From the IMG/VR virus record IMGVR_UViG_3300033233_000020, positions 1 to 64,000 of that record: 64,000 nucleotides of DNA; one strand, 5' to 3'. Shown piece after piece: positions 42,793 through 51,778 of the stretch. Position numbers and translations under genes: made by a program. The notes beneath the pieces were generated by a model, which saw only the letters and a list, made by a program, of their open reading frames with translations, made no database searches and was not told where the DNA came from. Position 1 is the first letter of the stretch, and each line of letters starts with the position of its first letter. This DNA is from a virus.

Positions 42793-42978
42793 TTACTCTT
42801 CTTTTACTTCGTAACCAGAAGGGTCATGTACTTTGCTCAATACAATACCCTCGCCCTTCAAATCCCAATTAAGAATATCCCCTTCTTTCCATCCAAGCTC
42901 ATCAATTAGTTCATCTGGAAACTCAATGAACAATTCCCCTTGTTCATTTTCTTGAACCTCCACAGTGTAACTTGTCAT
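42793..42978 (-). CDS. AbrB/MazE-like DNA-binding protein
   Basis: A 61-residue swapped-hairpin protein: VEVQENEQGELFIEFPDELI, LGWKEGDILNWDL, then IVLSKV. This is the SpoVT-AbrB pattern found widely in cyanophages. It overlaps the next upstream gene by 4 nt. No toxin partner is nearby, so it is probably a regulator. Confidence 0.8.
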   Translation of the reverse strand: MTSYTVEVQENEQGELFIEFPDELIDELGWKEGDILNWDLKGEGIVLSKVHDPSGYEVKEE

Positions 42979-43268
42979 TTTGTAAAAAGCTTTTCCACTA
43001 GCTTATCAAGCTTAAGGTTGATTTGCCTAAAGTTATCATGCATTTCCTGGATTTCCCTTAAGAAGTCAACCTTGAGAACGTATTCCAAGGGGAGCCGGCT
43101 CACTTGATTTTCTAATGAGTTTAAACGATTCTCTTGCTTACTTAACAATTCGTACACTGTTTTAACCCTATCGCTTGCACGTGAAAGTATCTTGTTTGCC
43201 ACCCAGCTCCCACCTCCAATTGAGGATATTACCGCCGTTAGGACGAGAGCAAAATATTCCGGGCCCAT
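42975..43268 (-). CDS. Membrane/coiled-coil protein, 97 aa
   Basis: An N-terminal helix (MGPEYFALVLTAVISSIGGG) followed by a long coiled coil (SKQENRLNSLENQVSRLPLE, then HDNFRQINLKLDKLVEKL). Topology resembles class III holins or membrane-anchored lysis accessories, but it is adjacent to the terminase. Function open. Confidence 0.6.
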   Translation of the reverse strand: MGPEYFALVLTAVISSIGGGSWVANKILSRASDRVKTVYELLSKQENRLNSLENQVSRLPLEYVLKVDFLREIQEMHDNFRQINLKLDKLVEKLFTK

Positions 43269-43297
43269 CAGTCAAATACTTTTCTATATTTTACTAT

Positions 43298-44836
43298 CTA
43301 AAAATCAATCTGAAGATTCCCTTTACGCATCAAGCCTGTAACGAGCCAGACCAGGGCGTCAACACAGTCATCGTGACTGCTTACACCGAAGTTAGTCAAC
43401 TCTTCAAACATTGCCGTAAAGTTTCGATAACGATTAAAAATGATCTTTCTATCTTCAAACATACCCATGATGCCACGGAATCTTGCCAGTTTATCTGCCC
43501 TAAAAGCTTTTACGGGATGCCAATTTAAGTTGTATAGTCCTTCATTATTTAAGCAAACTCTTTTGAAGTCTGATTCCAAAGAAGCCTGATAGGCTACTGC
43601 TTCAGACCAAATAGCACACGTTGAATAGGTAGGAAAATACATTCCACCTTCATCCTTACCAATAACAGACCAGTCATTTAAAAGCTCTTTCAACTCATCT
43701 AGTTTCTCCAAGTTACCCATCACACGTAGTCGCCTGTAATCAATGATGTGGATCTGATCGCCAATGCGACCACCCAATACCATCACCGTGTAATCATTCT
43801 TTTCTTTGATTCCAGCGGAGAGGTCAACCCCAATACCAAGAGCATCAAATTCAGTTGCTATTTCAGCTTTAACAATAAGTTCCGGCGTCAGCGACAATTC
43901 ATTTTGCCTGACAATCTGATTCATGTACTGGAAAGAAAAAGCAATAGGTGCCTGCCTCTTCTTTTCCTTCAAGTAATCAAGGGACCACATCTCTGGCCAA
44001 TAGGACTGCTCTTCTCCCGTGATGGGATCATTGTTGATTGCAGATAGAACAATCTGACGCCAATTATTTTGCTCATTAAAAGTGGTTGCATGGATGTCAT
44101 CATGCCTAAATCTGGTACCTAGACAAATTGCTCGACCACCTTCAAACATCGTTGGCGCAATAACTGCGTTCCAGTTATCTTGCATTGTGCGCCTGATATC
44201 TGGGTTAGAAATATCGGCACTACTTTTAATAGGGTCATCGATACAAACTAAATGACTACGCTTGGATGTAACTGATCCCTTTAGGCCTGCGGCACACAAA
44301 GTAAACTGTTCATCACCTGTGTTTTCAATACCCGCAAAACGATAATCAATTGACCAATATTCATTGCTGGTTACGTTCTTAAGAAGTCGTACAGACGGAA
44401 ATACTTCTTGATACCGTTTACTTTCAATAATTCGTTTAATGGTTGCCGACTTAGAGCGAGCAATGTCAACCGTATAGGACAAGTAAAGAATTTGAAGCGG
44501 TTTCTTCGCTGTGGTGTGAACACCAATAGACCATGCTGCAAGCAAACCCAAGACTGTTGATTTGGCTGAACCCCTGCTGGCAAGTAGGTCTAGGTTTGGT
44601 CCAGCAATCTTGAGTAAACAATCACTGTCTTGGTTTGTTACCAGATGTTGATGCCATTCAAGGTGGTGCTTCGCTGGTTTCTTTTTGGGATCAATGTACT
44701 CGCAGAAAAAAGCAAAATCATCTCTTGCTCTAATCAATGAGTCTTCATCTTTATGTTTGCGTATCTTGTGATTATTAGCGGCTGCTTGTGCGTTACGTCT
44801 ATATGCAAGATGAAGATTTGAAGCCACGTTAGCCAA
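43298..44836 (-). CDS. terL: Terminase large subunit
   Basis: A 512-residue packaging motor. Walker A is SRGSAKST (87-94) and Walker B is LVCIDDP (196-202), with the coupling motif GTRFR near 240. The C-terminal nuclease has GVDLSAG (D338) and HDDCVDALVW near 490. It cuts and pumps DNA through the portal. Upstream small genes, including a small-subunit candidate, are in the same leftward operon. Confidence 0.93.
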   Translation of the reverse strand: MANVASNLHLAYRRNAQAAANNHKIRKHKDEDSLIRARDDFAFFCEYIDPKKKPAKHHLEWHQHLVTNQDSDCLLKIAGPNLDLLASRGSAKSTVLGLLAAWSIGVHTTAKKPLQILYLSYTVDIARSKSATIKRIIESKRYQEVFPSVRLLKNVTSNEYWSIDYRFAGIENTGDEQFTLCAAGLKGSVTSKRSHLVCIDDPIKSSADISNPDIRRTMQDNWNAVIAPTMFEGGRAICLGTRFRHDDIHATTFNEQNNWRQIVLSAINNDPITGEEQSYWPEMWSLDYLKEKKRQAPIAFSFQYMNQIVRQNELSLTPELIVKAEIATEFDALGIGVDLSAGIKEKNDYTVMVLGGRIGDQIHIIDYRRLRVMGNLEKLDELKELLNDWSVIGKDEGGMYFPTYSTCAIWSEAVAYQASLESDFKRVCLNNEGLYNLNWHPVKAFRADKLARFRGIMGMFEDRKIIFNRYRNFTAMFEELTNFGVSSHDDCVDALVWLVTGLMRKGNLQIDF

Positions 44837-44866
44837 CAGCCTTTAACTGCATACTAACTTACTTTC

Positions 44867-45019
44867 TTATTTATCGTTCTTTTGCTTCTTGTATTGCCTT
44901 GCTTTATCCAAGGCAACCTTACGTTTCTCCGTATCACTCATGTCAGATCCGTCTTCCTTTTTAGTTTCTGTATTTTTAAAATGCGCTATTAATTGAAGAG
45001 GTGTTTTGGGTTTATTCAT
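44867..45019 (-). CDS. Charged micro-protein, 50 aa
   Basis: ATG 45019 to TAA 44867, overlapping the upstream stop. The sequence (MNKPKTPLQLIAHFKNTETK, ending ARQYKKQKNDK) is Lys-rich and helical. It fills the 180-bp gap before the terminase gene. No family is recognised. Confidence 0.55.
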   Translation of the reverse strand: MNKPKTPLQLIAHFKNTETKKEDGSDMSDTEKRKVALDKARQYKKQKNDK

Positions 45020-45231
45020 TAAACAGAACGAGCTTCTGGCTTACGGGAAACATTTAACAACTCTTGAAATTTATCGGGGTCGCCAGGGGTAGGTGCATCT
45101 GTTTTTTTGGGTTCTGAACTACGTGCTTGAAGTGGACGATCACCACTGTTTTTTTGTAGTCTTTGGACCATACTAAATATGTCTGCTGGGGTAATAAAAC
45201 CAGCGGTTGGCTTGTTAGCTTTATAGTCCAT
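45019..45231 (-). CDS. Hypothetical protein, 70 aa
   Basis: A hydrophilic protein: MDYKANKPTAGFITPADIFS, then a Pro/Lys-rich linker and FQELLNVSRKPEARSV. It lies between the small-terminase candidate (3-nt gap) and the micro-gene. No domain is recognised. Confidence 0.6.
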   Translation of the reverse strand: MDYKANKPTAGFITPADIFSMVQRLQKNSGDRPLQARSSEPKKTDAPTPGDPDKFQELLNVSRKPEARSV

Positions 45232-45234
45232 AAA

Positions 45235-45852
45235 TTAATCCTCGAATTGCATCTTAGCCCATACACTCATCGATGCTTCATGCAATGGACCTTCAATAGG
45301 ATCGTCTTTGAAGATTAACATTAACTCTCGAATTGCGCGGTCTGCGCCAGCCATCAATAAACCCTTGTTGTCCCTGGATGAAGTAAAGGAATCAACCTGA
45401 GAAATGGTGCTGCGTAATTCTTTTTGTAGGCTTGCAATACGCGCAACACCTACATCTCTTTTTACTGCAAAGTTTTCAATATCTTCTCGTAGTTTACGGA
45501 TGTCTTCCTGCATCTCTCTAATTTCTGAGAGCAAGATTTTAAGGTGATTAGGTTTTGGGAACTTATTGTTTACCCATGCTTCCGCAGCAACTATGCTGCC
45601 GCGATACCCAAGGAACCTGGAGTACAGGTAAACTTGAATAGGGGAGAACGTGTCTTTAGCAAAAGAATAAAACGAATCTAAGGTAGGAACATCCAGGCCT
45701 TCAAGCCAGTAGTCAAATACCTCAATATCGATACGCTCGTTGGGACTGCCCGTAGTCTCGTGCTTCGTCTGATTCGCCGAAACGCTGGGCTTGTTCTGCG
45801 CTTGTGCGCTGTTCTTGGGCGCTCTTTCCGAGACTTTCCCTTTGCTGTGCAC
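45235..45852 (-). CDS. Terminase small subunit candidate
   Basis: A 205-residue protein, two genes upstream of the large terminase. After a disordered N-terminus (1-45) come DIEVFDYWLEGLDVPTLDSF, helical VYLYSRFLGYRGSIVAAEAW, then a long coiled coil (LSEIREMQEDIRKLREDIEN). A DNA-binding segment plus oligomerising coiled coil suits TerS. Homology is not proven. Its 5' 131 nt overlap the upstream gene. Confidence 0.5.
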   Translation of the reverse strand: MHSKGKVSERAPKNSAQAQNKPSVSANQTKHETTGSPNERIDIEVFDYWLEGLDVPTLDSFYSFAKDTFSPIQVYLYSRFLGYRGSIVAAEAWVNNKFPKPNHLKILLSEIREMQEDIRKLREDIENFAVKRDVGVARIASLQKELRSTISQVDSFTSSRDNKGLLMAGADRAIRELMLIFKDDPIEGPLHEASMSVWAKMQFED

Positions 45853-45967
45853 CCTGGTCCTCCATTTTCTTTTTGGAAAAATCGTAAGCTACGCCAGCTG
45901 CTTGACGATATTTGTCAAGATCAAACCAATCATCATTTTCGTAAGTTGGTGCTGGATCGATAGCCAT
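45722..45967 (-). CDS. Hypothetical Gln/Arg-rich protein, 81 aa
   Basis: A hydrophilic helical protein (MAIDPAPTYENDDWFDLDKY, then QRESLGKSAQEQRTSAEQAQ). It overlaps the TerS candidate by 131 nt in another frame. No family is recognised. Confidence 0.55.
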   Translation of the reverse strand: MAIDPAPTYENDDWFDLDKYRQAAGVAYDFSKKKMEDQGAQQRESLGKSAQEQRTSAEQAQRFGESDEARDYGQSQRAYRY

Positions 45968-45981
45968 CTAAATAATCCTAC

Positions 45982-46191
45982 TCAGAAATTACTCATCATG
46001 CCAGCCATACCTTGGGCAAAGGTACCGCGACGATCTTCAACAGCTTTTTGACGCACTTGACGCTTTTTGGAGCCTTCAAGACGATCAAGCAGTTGTTGGA
46101 ACTCGACAAGATTAACAGCAGCGTCAGCACCAGTGTTGCCAGCTACACCTTGATTGGATACACCTTGATTGGATCCACTTTGATTAGCCAT
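45982..46191 (-). CDS. Hypothetical protein, 69 aa
   Basis: N-terminal Asn/Gly/Ser-rich repeat (SNQGVSNQGVAGNTG) then a helix (VEFQQLLDRLEGSKKRQVRQ). No recognised domain; it is part of the leftward virion operon. Confidence 0.55.
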   Translation of the reverse strand: MANQSGSNQGVSNQGVAGNTGADAAVNLVEFQQLLDRLEGSKKRQVRQKAVEDRRGTFAQGMAGMMSNF

Positions 46192-46234
46192 AACTCCGAG
46201 ATTTAACTTCTTAAATTATAAGATACCTTATCTG

Positions 46235-46819
46235 TTAAAAGTTGAATGCGGAAACAAGACTACCAAGGATGGCGGTACTGCGATCAATTTTTTTACCTTT
46301 AATACCGTATTCACCACGAATATTTTCAACGTTTGCTGCACCGGCGTTGATAATACCTTGTAAATCAATGGCACCTTTGGCGCGAATATTTTCAGCTCCT
46401 AGGACACCTTCTAACTCTCTATCCGAAGAATACTTAGTACCTTCAAGATTTAATGCACCTAATCCTAAAGCAGTGTTTTTCTTTATCCTTTCAACAGCTA
46501 TTAGCGATTTACCGTTTTCTTTGGCTACATCAATAGAACTCTGAGCATTTAAAACTCCGAGGTTCTGAGCTAATGTGCCTTGGTATGCACCAGGGGTTAA
46601 AAACTCCTCGGAAGAAAAATCACCAAAACCAGGTACGTCTACAGGGGAAGAGTTACCACCCTCTCTTGCACCATAACTAACATCAATGCCCATAGACTTA
46701 GCTATGGGTATCACACCGCCTTTTATACCTAGCTTTTTCTTGATTAGATTTAAACCAGCAAGATTTAATGTATCCCTGCCTTTAAGCGCATCTCTTATTT
46801 GTTGTTCATTGCTTGCCAT
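46235..46819 (-). CDS. Virion-type hypothetical protein, 194 aa
   Basis: A protein with repeating Ala/Gly/Asn-Leu units (LNLAGLNLIKKKLGIKGG, LGLGALNLEGTKY, KGAIDLQGIINAGAANVENI) suggesting amphipathic helices or a repeat solenoid. It ends ILGSLVSAFNF. No family is recognised. Confidence 0.55.
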   Translation of the reverse strand: MASNEQQIRDALKGRDTLNLAGLNLIKKKLGIKGGVIPIAKSMGIDVSYGAREGGNSSPVDVPGFGDFSSEEFLTPGAYQGTLAQNLGVLNAQSSIDVAKENGKSLIAVERIKKNTALGLGALNLEGTKYSSDRELEGVLGAENIRAKGAIDLQGIINAGAANVENIRGEYGIKGKKIDRSTAILGSLVSAFNF

Positions 46820-46825
46820 TTTTTA

Positions 46826-47401
46826 CTAACCTCGATACACAAGAGGATCGATCTTTAGCCCATAACGAGCACCTGTAAAACCAACTGCTCCCGTATTGGG
46901 ATCTTTTGTTGGTACAAGTCGCCCGTACATTGCAGATACCGCCTCCTCAGAAGGAGTTTCCGCCTGCGCAAAATTACTAGCAGGATTTGAGTAGGCCATA
47001 CCAGCTATCTCTTGCAGAGAAGGGCTTTCTTTTTTGAAATATTCACGTTCTTCAGGATTCATTACTCTTCCCAGGGCGGAAAGATAAGTTTGCTGTGCCT
47101 TATCCAAGGCTTCTTTTTTGGAAGGGCTATAAGTTGCTTTATAAGCATCAGTCCAGGTTCTGCCTCCAGGTTGGAAAGTTCTTGATTTAGGATACATTTT
47201 TCCTATTGTAGCAATATCAAAAGCTGCCTGGCTTGGGTCAGTCCCAGAGGAAAGCACTGATTGAAATAAATCAGAAAGCCTGTTTTCTTCTTTTTCACCT
47301 AGGCGATCATTGCTGAATATTGTTTTCCAATATTCCTGTGCATCCGGATCCATGTCTGGCGCATCAGGACCCCCAAAAATACCACCAAGAAAACTACTCA
47401 T
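46826..47401 (-). CDS. Virion-type hypothetical protein, 191 aa
   Basis: Begins MSSFLGGIFGGPDAPDMDPD, a hydrophobic N-terminal segment also seen in ejected proteins, then a charged helical body. It shares one base with the stop of the next upstream gene (47401). No domain recognised. Confidence 0.55.
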   Translation of the reverse strand: MSSFLGGIFGGPDAPDMDPDAQEYWKTIFSNDRLGEKEENRLSDLFQSVLSSGTDPSQAAFDIATIGKMYPKSRTFQPGGRTWTDAYKATYSPSKKEALDKAQQTYLSALGRVMNPEEREYFKKESPSLQEIAGMAYSNPASNFAQAETPSEEAVSAMYGRLVPTKDPNTGAVGFTGARYGLKIDPLVYRG

Positions 47402-47907
47402 TATGTTCTCCGATAAATAGGGCCATACAAATCTTTTCTAGCAGCAGAAGCAGTGACGCCACGCGTGTTTAAAAGATTTTCAAAATCCTGTGGTCCATAA
47501 TAACCAGCTTGCCTGGCACTAGCTTTATCCCTAAGGGATTGCATCTCTCTGCCGTACTCTTGGTTTTTTAAAAATTCTTGGCCTGCCAGGTTAGCAACAA
47601 AGCCAATTTTTGCTTGGCGTTGTGCATTCTTCATAGAAGCTTCTGCTGCTTGGGTAGCCGCACCAGCACCATAGAGACTCATGAGCCCACCAGCAATTAA
47701 GCCAACAGGGCCTCCTGCCAACCCAAGCAATCCACTAGCAGCCCCACCTGCGGCAGCAGACCCACCTGCGGCAGCAGCTCCACTTGCGGCAGCAGCCGCC
47801 CCTGCACCAGCAGCAGCTCCACCTGCACCAGCAGCCGCCCCTAGCCCACCAAATGCAGAAGCCGGATTAAAAATGGCGGGATTAAAACCAGAAAAAGAAC
47901 CAAACAT
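47401..47907 (-). CDS. Ala/Gly-rich membrane-interacting virion protein
   Basis: A 168-residue protein. Residues about 18-85 are a nearly pure Ala/Gly tract (GGLGAAAGAGGAAAGAGAAA) followed by LLGLAGGPVGLIAGGLMSLY, a strong membrane segment. The C-terminal half is charged and helical. The pattern suits an internal virion protein inserted in the host membrane. The DNA is visibly repetitive (CAGCAGCTCCACCTGC-like). Confidence 0.65.
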   Translation of the reverse strand: MFGSFSGFNPAIFNPASAFGGLGAAAGAGGAAAGAGAAAAASGAAAAGGSAAAGGAASGLLGLAGGPVGLIAGGLMSLYGAGAATQAAEASMKNAQRQAKIGFVANLAGQEFLKNQEYGREMQSLRDKASARQAGYYGPQDFENLLNTRGVTASAARKDLYGPIYRRT

Positions 47908-47919
47908 CTAATCAACCTC

Positions 47920-48444
47920 CTAAAAGTATTTTACCACTTGAGGTGCTTGAAAATTCTCTGTCTGTCTTCCGAAAGCAGTTGCAGCTTCTCGGCCATACAT
48001 CTGCCCTGCGTTTGCAATTTGACCAGGAATATTAGTAATTGTTTTAAGTAAGTTTGTAGCTACTAACTCTTGAAATTCAAGGGGTCTTGCTTTTAATCGG
48101 TTAGCGAATTGCCTTTGCTCAGTCATATCTAAAATCTTAGAATAATTCTCTAACAGCTGATTGTCACTTTGCTGTCTCATTTGATTACCAAAAAGCTGAG
48201 CCATGGCCATGCTACGTGCAGTTTCATCAGGAATAGCATTAGCTGCATTGACAGCAGCTTGAAAATCCTGACCACCAAATCCACCCATATTACTAGATAT
48301 TCCTTGTGGAGGCTCTAGTAGTGTTACCGGTGTGGTTACCGTGGGATCTAGTTTAGTTCTAAACGCGTTACTGTAATTTGGGTCAAAACCCTGGAACCCA
48401 CTAGCAAGAAGATTACCAAAAGCTTGTGAAGAAGCAGATGCCAT
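47920..48444 (-). CDS. Virion-type hypothetical protein, 174 aa
   Basis: A helical Ala/Gln/Asn-rich protein (GGQDFQAAVNAANAIPDETA, MAQLFGNQMRQQSDNQLLEN). No membrane helix and no recognised domain. Six nucleotides separate it from the next upstream gene. Confidence 0.55.
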   Translation of the reverse strand: MASASSQAFGNLLASGFQGFDPNYSNAFRTKLDPTVTTPVTLLEPPQGISSNMGGFGGQDFQAAVNAANAIPDETARSMAMAQLFGNQMRQQSDNQLLENYSKILDMTEQRQFANRLKARPLEFQELVATNLLKTITNIPGQIANAGQMYGREAATAFGRQTENFQAPQVVKYF

Positions 48445-48449
48445 GTTAT

Positions 48450-49403
48450 TTACCCGAATGCGATACTAGGTGCTTGAAGGTTAGCACTTGCGTAAGGATT
48501 AGATTGCAATGCAGTACGTAACGTTGCACCCATCTCAGCCTGACTGCCTGTTGCTAGTTTACCAGCGGTTGCCAAGGTTCCAAGCATCGCATACTGTTGG
48601 CCTTGTGTAGCCATCAATGCTTGCTGACGTACTAGGTTAGCATTGTTCATCTTTTGAATCAAAGGATTCATCCTTTGCATATCAAGATAATCTTGCTCAC
48701 TATTGAACAAACGTAAATCTTTAATATTGCTGGTTTGAATTCCTTGAGCACGACCAAATAAATCAAGTCCTTGATCAGCCATTAAATACTGTTCAGCAAG
48801 TTGATTTTTTAAATCATCTTTCCCAGTAATAGGATCACCAGTTAAAGAACGCTTGGTACTTTCAGCTAGCTGTGCTCCAATATTACCACTAATCATGCCA
48901 CCAGCTACAGGCAAAGCAGCTTGCCCTAATTTACCTAGTAGACCAACAATGCCAGGAGCTTTGGCAACTCCACCAAGAACAGCCTTACCTAAACCAACAC
49001 CAACAGCAGAACCCAGTAAACCTCCACCAAGAGCACCTAAAGCGCCTGTTGGACGGCCAGCTTGTGCTTCTTCTACTGCGGTGAATACAGGAGCGATGGT
49101 ACCGCCTATTAAACCAACGCGGCCCATAGGAATATTTTGTAACGTCCCTGGCAATTGACCCAATGCTGCGCGAGCACGTGTAAGTTGTTCTTGCGCAAAA
49201 TCTTTTGCGTTATTAAAACGAGAAGCTTGTACGTTTTGCTGTGTAATATCAACGTCACTTAAAAAGGGTTGTGACGTACCTGCTACAGAACGCCTTTGCT
49301 TAAGGGTTATATCCTCAAGAGGTGAACGCGCACCATAAGTGTTAACTCCCCCTAGGTCAACACCTGCTTGTAATGCAGCTAACTGTTCGGGAGTAAGGGC
49401 CAT
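48450..49403 (-). CDS. Virion protein with glycine-rich membrane helices, 317 aa
   Basis: Around residues 95-175 there are several Gly-rich hydrophobic helices (GRVGLIGGTIAPVFTAVEEA, LGALGGGLLGSAVGVGLG, GGMISGNIGAQLA). The rest is Gln-rich and helical. Likely one of a set of ejected membrane-pore proteins; no homologue is recognised. Confidence 0.6.
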   Translation of the reverse strand: MALTPEQLAALQAGVDLGGVNTYGARSPLEDITLKQRRSVAGTSQPFLSDVDITQQNVQASRFNNAKDFAQEQLTRARAALGQLPGTLQNIPMGRVGLIGGTIAPVFTAVEEAQAGRPTGALGALGGGLLGSAVGVGLGKAVLGGVAKAPGIVGLLGKLGQAALPVAGGMISGNIGAQLAESTKRSLTGDPITGKDDLKNQLAEQYLMADQGLDLFGRAQGIQTSNIKDLRLFNSEQDYLDMQRMNPLIQKMNNANLVRQQALMATQGQQYAMLGTLATAGKLATGSQAEMGATLRTALQSNPYASANLQAPSIAFG

Positions 49404-49433
49404 CTATACATGTATTACATTAATTAAATTCTA

Positions 49434-50363
49434 TCACTGCATATCTTGTTGGTATTCAACAAGCGTTGGTAATCTTGGTCGATTACCTTGTGCGATTGCT
49501 TCGTTGATAACGGTACCAATCGCAGCACCAGCAGCAGAACCTAAGCCTGCGCCAACAATGCCCCTACGGAAGGCCTGCTTGGGTCCAGGAGCTGTCCTGA
49601 TTGCTGCTGCGGTACCAGCTAAGCCAGCAGCCGCTGTTGTGGCTGAGGCTATGTTTACGGGGTAACCAAGGACACGTAACTCTGGGACGCCTTCTAAGTT
49701 CTCAGGTGTGGCTTTGACTAGCCCCATGAGACCTTTGTCTTGATAATAATTCCGCATAAACTGACTATAACGCTCAGGCGTTAAGTCAGGAATATCTTCT
49801 TTTGCTGTTTCATATTTTAGTGGTCGGCCGGAGCGACCCAAAAAGAAACGTTCAAATAATTCAAGACCTGGTTGAGTGGTTTCCCTACGATCTTCTGAAC
49901 CTTCTTCTGCGTAACTCTGAGCGTATCCCTTGGGACGAAACATCTCGCCGACATTGGTAATGTCATAGTTACCTGCAAGTGCTGTGGCTGGTAACGCAAT
50001 AGCGGAACCAATCAGACCGGTCTTTAGTGGACCCAGCTCCTTGTAAGTTTCTTTACCAATGGTCTTTTCAATTCCTTTCTCAAGTATTGCAAGCGGATGG
50101 TTGTACCGCCAATAAACACCACGTGTACCATCATTGGTGATGTCTGTGGCAATACGTGCTGCCATAGCACCAACTGCTTGAAGAGGAGTCTCCTTAAAAG
50201 AAACACCCCTACTTGCTAATTCTTTTTTGTAAGGACTGGCAAGATTTAAAACACTTGGATATGCTTCGTTTGCTGCTTTGCTTGATTCCGCACTCTTACG
50301 TGCGCCAAGTAACACTTGTCTACCACCATGTAACAGTGCTTGAAAGGGACCTGGATTAGACAC
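49434..50363 (-). CDS. Virion protein with membrane segments, 309 aa
   Basis: Hydrophobic segments TGLIGSAIALPATALAG and IASATTAAAGLAGTAAAIRT, then GAGLGSAAGAAIGTVINEAI near the C-terminus. Similar small-residue helices appear in its neighbours. It overlaps the next upstream gene by 8 nt. Confidence 0.6.
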   Translation of the reverse strand: MSNPGPFQALLHGGRQVLLGARKSAESSKAANEAYPSVLNLASPYKKELASRGVSFKETPLQAVGAMAARIATDITNDGTRGVYWRYNHPLAILEKGIEKTIGKETYKELGPLKTGLIGSAIALPATALAGNYDITNVGEMFRPKGYAQSYAEEGSEDRRETTQPGLELFERFFLGRSGRPLKYETAKEDIPDLTPERYSQFMRNYYQDKGLMGLVKATPENLEGVPELRVLGYPVNIASATTAAAGLAGTAAAIRTAPGPKQAFRRGIVGAGLGSAAGAAIGTVINEAIAQGNRPRLPTLVEYQQDMQ

Positions 50364-50934
50364 CGACTATAGCCCCCATCTGACGACCGATACCAGCGAT
50401 GTCATATTGCTGTGGATTTAAGGCATCTTCAAGAGCACTACGCAGGGCGACATTTTCAAGACCTTGTGCCTGAAGCATGGTGCCAGGGAAATAAGAGTTG
50501 GGTGCACCACCGGCAAGCATACCCTTGTTAATTAAATCCCTTTGGACATTTTGCTGAAGAATCTGTTGTTGCTGTAAAGCTTGATCCTGTGGTGGGATGT
50601 ACGGTTTCTCTAGAGAAGATACAGCTAAACCAGATAGAACAGACGCAACAATGTTGGTGGGTATCTCTAGGGAAGAGCGTGGGTTCTCGGTTCGTATCTT
50701 ACCAGTTGCCGTATCTTTTATCTGCACTGGTGACTTGGGGCGCAAACCACGCACTGCAAGAGTTGCTGGATATGAAAATAAAAAGTCTGCCGCACCGTAT
50801 TTTAATGCTGCCCCAGGATCACCAGCCAATAAACCCATGCCTGTAGTGAGGGCTGCACTGATACCAGCATCCATAGCCACTCCAGGATTCTTCTTGATCA
50901 GGTTCATTAAACCCTGGAAAACCTGGCCTTTCAT
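50356..50934 (-). CDS. Virion protein with membrane segments, 192 aa
   Basis: N-terminal hydrophobic region AMDAGISAALTTGMGLLAGD, then helices and a Gln-rich centre (DQALQQQQILQQNVQRDL). Part of the same run of membrane-active proteins. No family is recognised. Confidence 0.55.
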   Translation of the reverse strand: MKGQVFQGLMNLIKKNPGVAMDAGISAALTTGMGLLAGDPGAALKYGAADFLFSYPATLAVRGLRPKSPVQIKDTATGKIRTENPRSSLEIPTNIVASVLSGLAVSSLEKPYIPPQDQALQQQQILQQNVQRDLINKGMLAGGAPNSYFPGTMLQAQGLENVALRSALEDALNPQQYDIAGIGRQMGAIVGV

Positions 50935-50969
50935 ATACGTATCTTTTTACTTATTATACGAGACTTAAA

Positions 50970-51542
50970 TTAAGTATTCTCAGGACGCTCTTCTTTTTTC
51001 TTATCAAATCCTGATTCACCGGACAACAAGCTTGCAACAGACACGTTGCCATCCGCTTCATTTTCTACGCGGCTTTCAGCAGCAGCCATAATATTACCCT
51101 TGGGATCTGGATTACGTACACTGGGAAGTGGGTTTCTAACTTTATCTTTTTGTGAAATTGTTGGGCTTAAACGATAAGCATCTACCCAAGTCTCTTTGAA
51201 ATCAGGAGCAGATTTAAAATTCATATTTGTCCTGGCGCGGCCTAGATCAAAATCAAATAACTCAGAACGTTCAGTATCAAAACGACCAAGGCCAGCAAAG
51301 ACCTCATACTCTTCTGGTTGATTGCCTACAAAATTAAGACGAGGATTAAGAGCAAGCTTTCGTGTTACTAGTTTGTTACTTAGTTCTCTTGCGCCAAACC
51401 TATTAATATTAAAGGGAGGTTCGCCTTCAGAAGATTTAGCTTGAAATGAATCAGCGTAGTCAACTTTCTTTTGCTTTAGAAAAGATTGCCCTACTTCATC
51501 AATGTAATCAGAAGGATTACTTAGTCGGCTATCTCTTGGCAT
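50970..51542 (-). CDS. Hypothetical protein, 190 aa
   Basis: A charged, soluble protein (MPRDSRLSNPSDYIDEVGQS), ending in an acidic tail. It lies one base from the next upstream gene. No domain recognised. Confidence 0.55.
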   Translation of the reverse strand: MPRDSRLSNPSDYIDEVGQSFLKQKKVDYADSFQAKSSEGEPPFNINRFGARELSNKLVTRKLALNPRLNFVGNQPEEYEVFAGLGRFDTERSELFDFDLGRARTNMNFKSAPDFKETWVDAYRLSPTISQKDKVRNPLPSVRNPDPKGNIMAAAESRVENEADGNVSVASLLSGESGFDKKKEERPENT

Positions 51543-51778
51543 TAGCTATTTTCCTTTTCAGATTTTTTCTTCTTATGTAAGCCTACTAGCGTTTGACGCA
51601 ACCGCGCTTGTTTCACCGTTTTTTCGTCATACTTATCAGGGCTGCCCAATACGTTTGACTGAAGTTGTGCCGATGTGATACCACGGCGCTTTGCTTTTGC
51701 TGTAAATGCACCTTCCTTCATCTCAGTCTTTTGAATCCACTTCTTATCTTTTTTCTTTTTATTGTCAGCCATGATCAA
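51542..51778 (-). CDS. Lys-rich small protein, 78 aa
   Basis: A very basic protein (ADNKKKKDKKWIQKTEMKEG, ending GLHKKKKSEKENS). Probably binds DNA or an acidic partner. It overlaps the 1191-residue gene by 4 nt. Confidence 0.6.
   Translation of the reverse strand: MIMADNKKKKDKKWIQKTEMKEGAFTAKAKRRGITSAQLQSNVLGSPDKYDEKTVKQARLRQTLVGLHKKKKSEKENS

Noticed and set aside
45054-45266. Alternative 70-residue leftward frame
   Set aside because: Shadow of the better-supported gene at 45019-45231; the product has no sensible composition.
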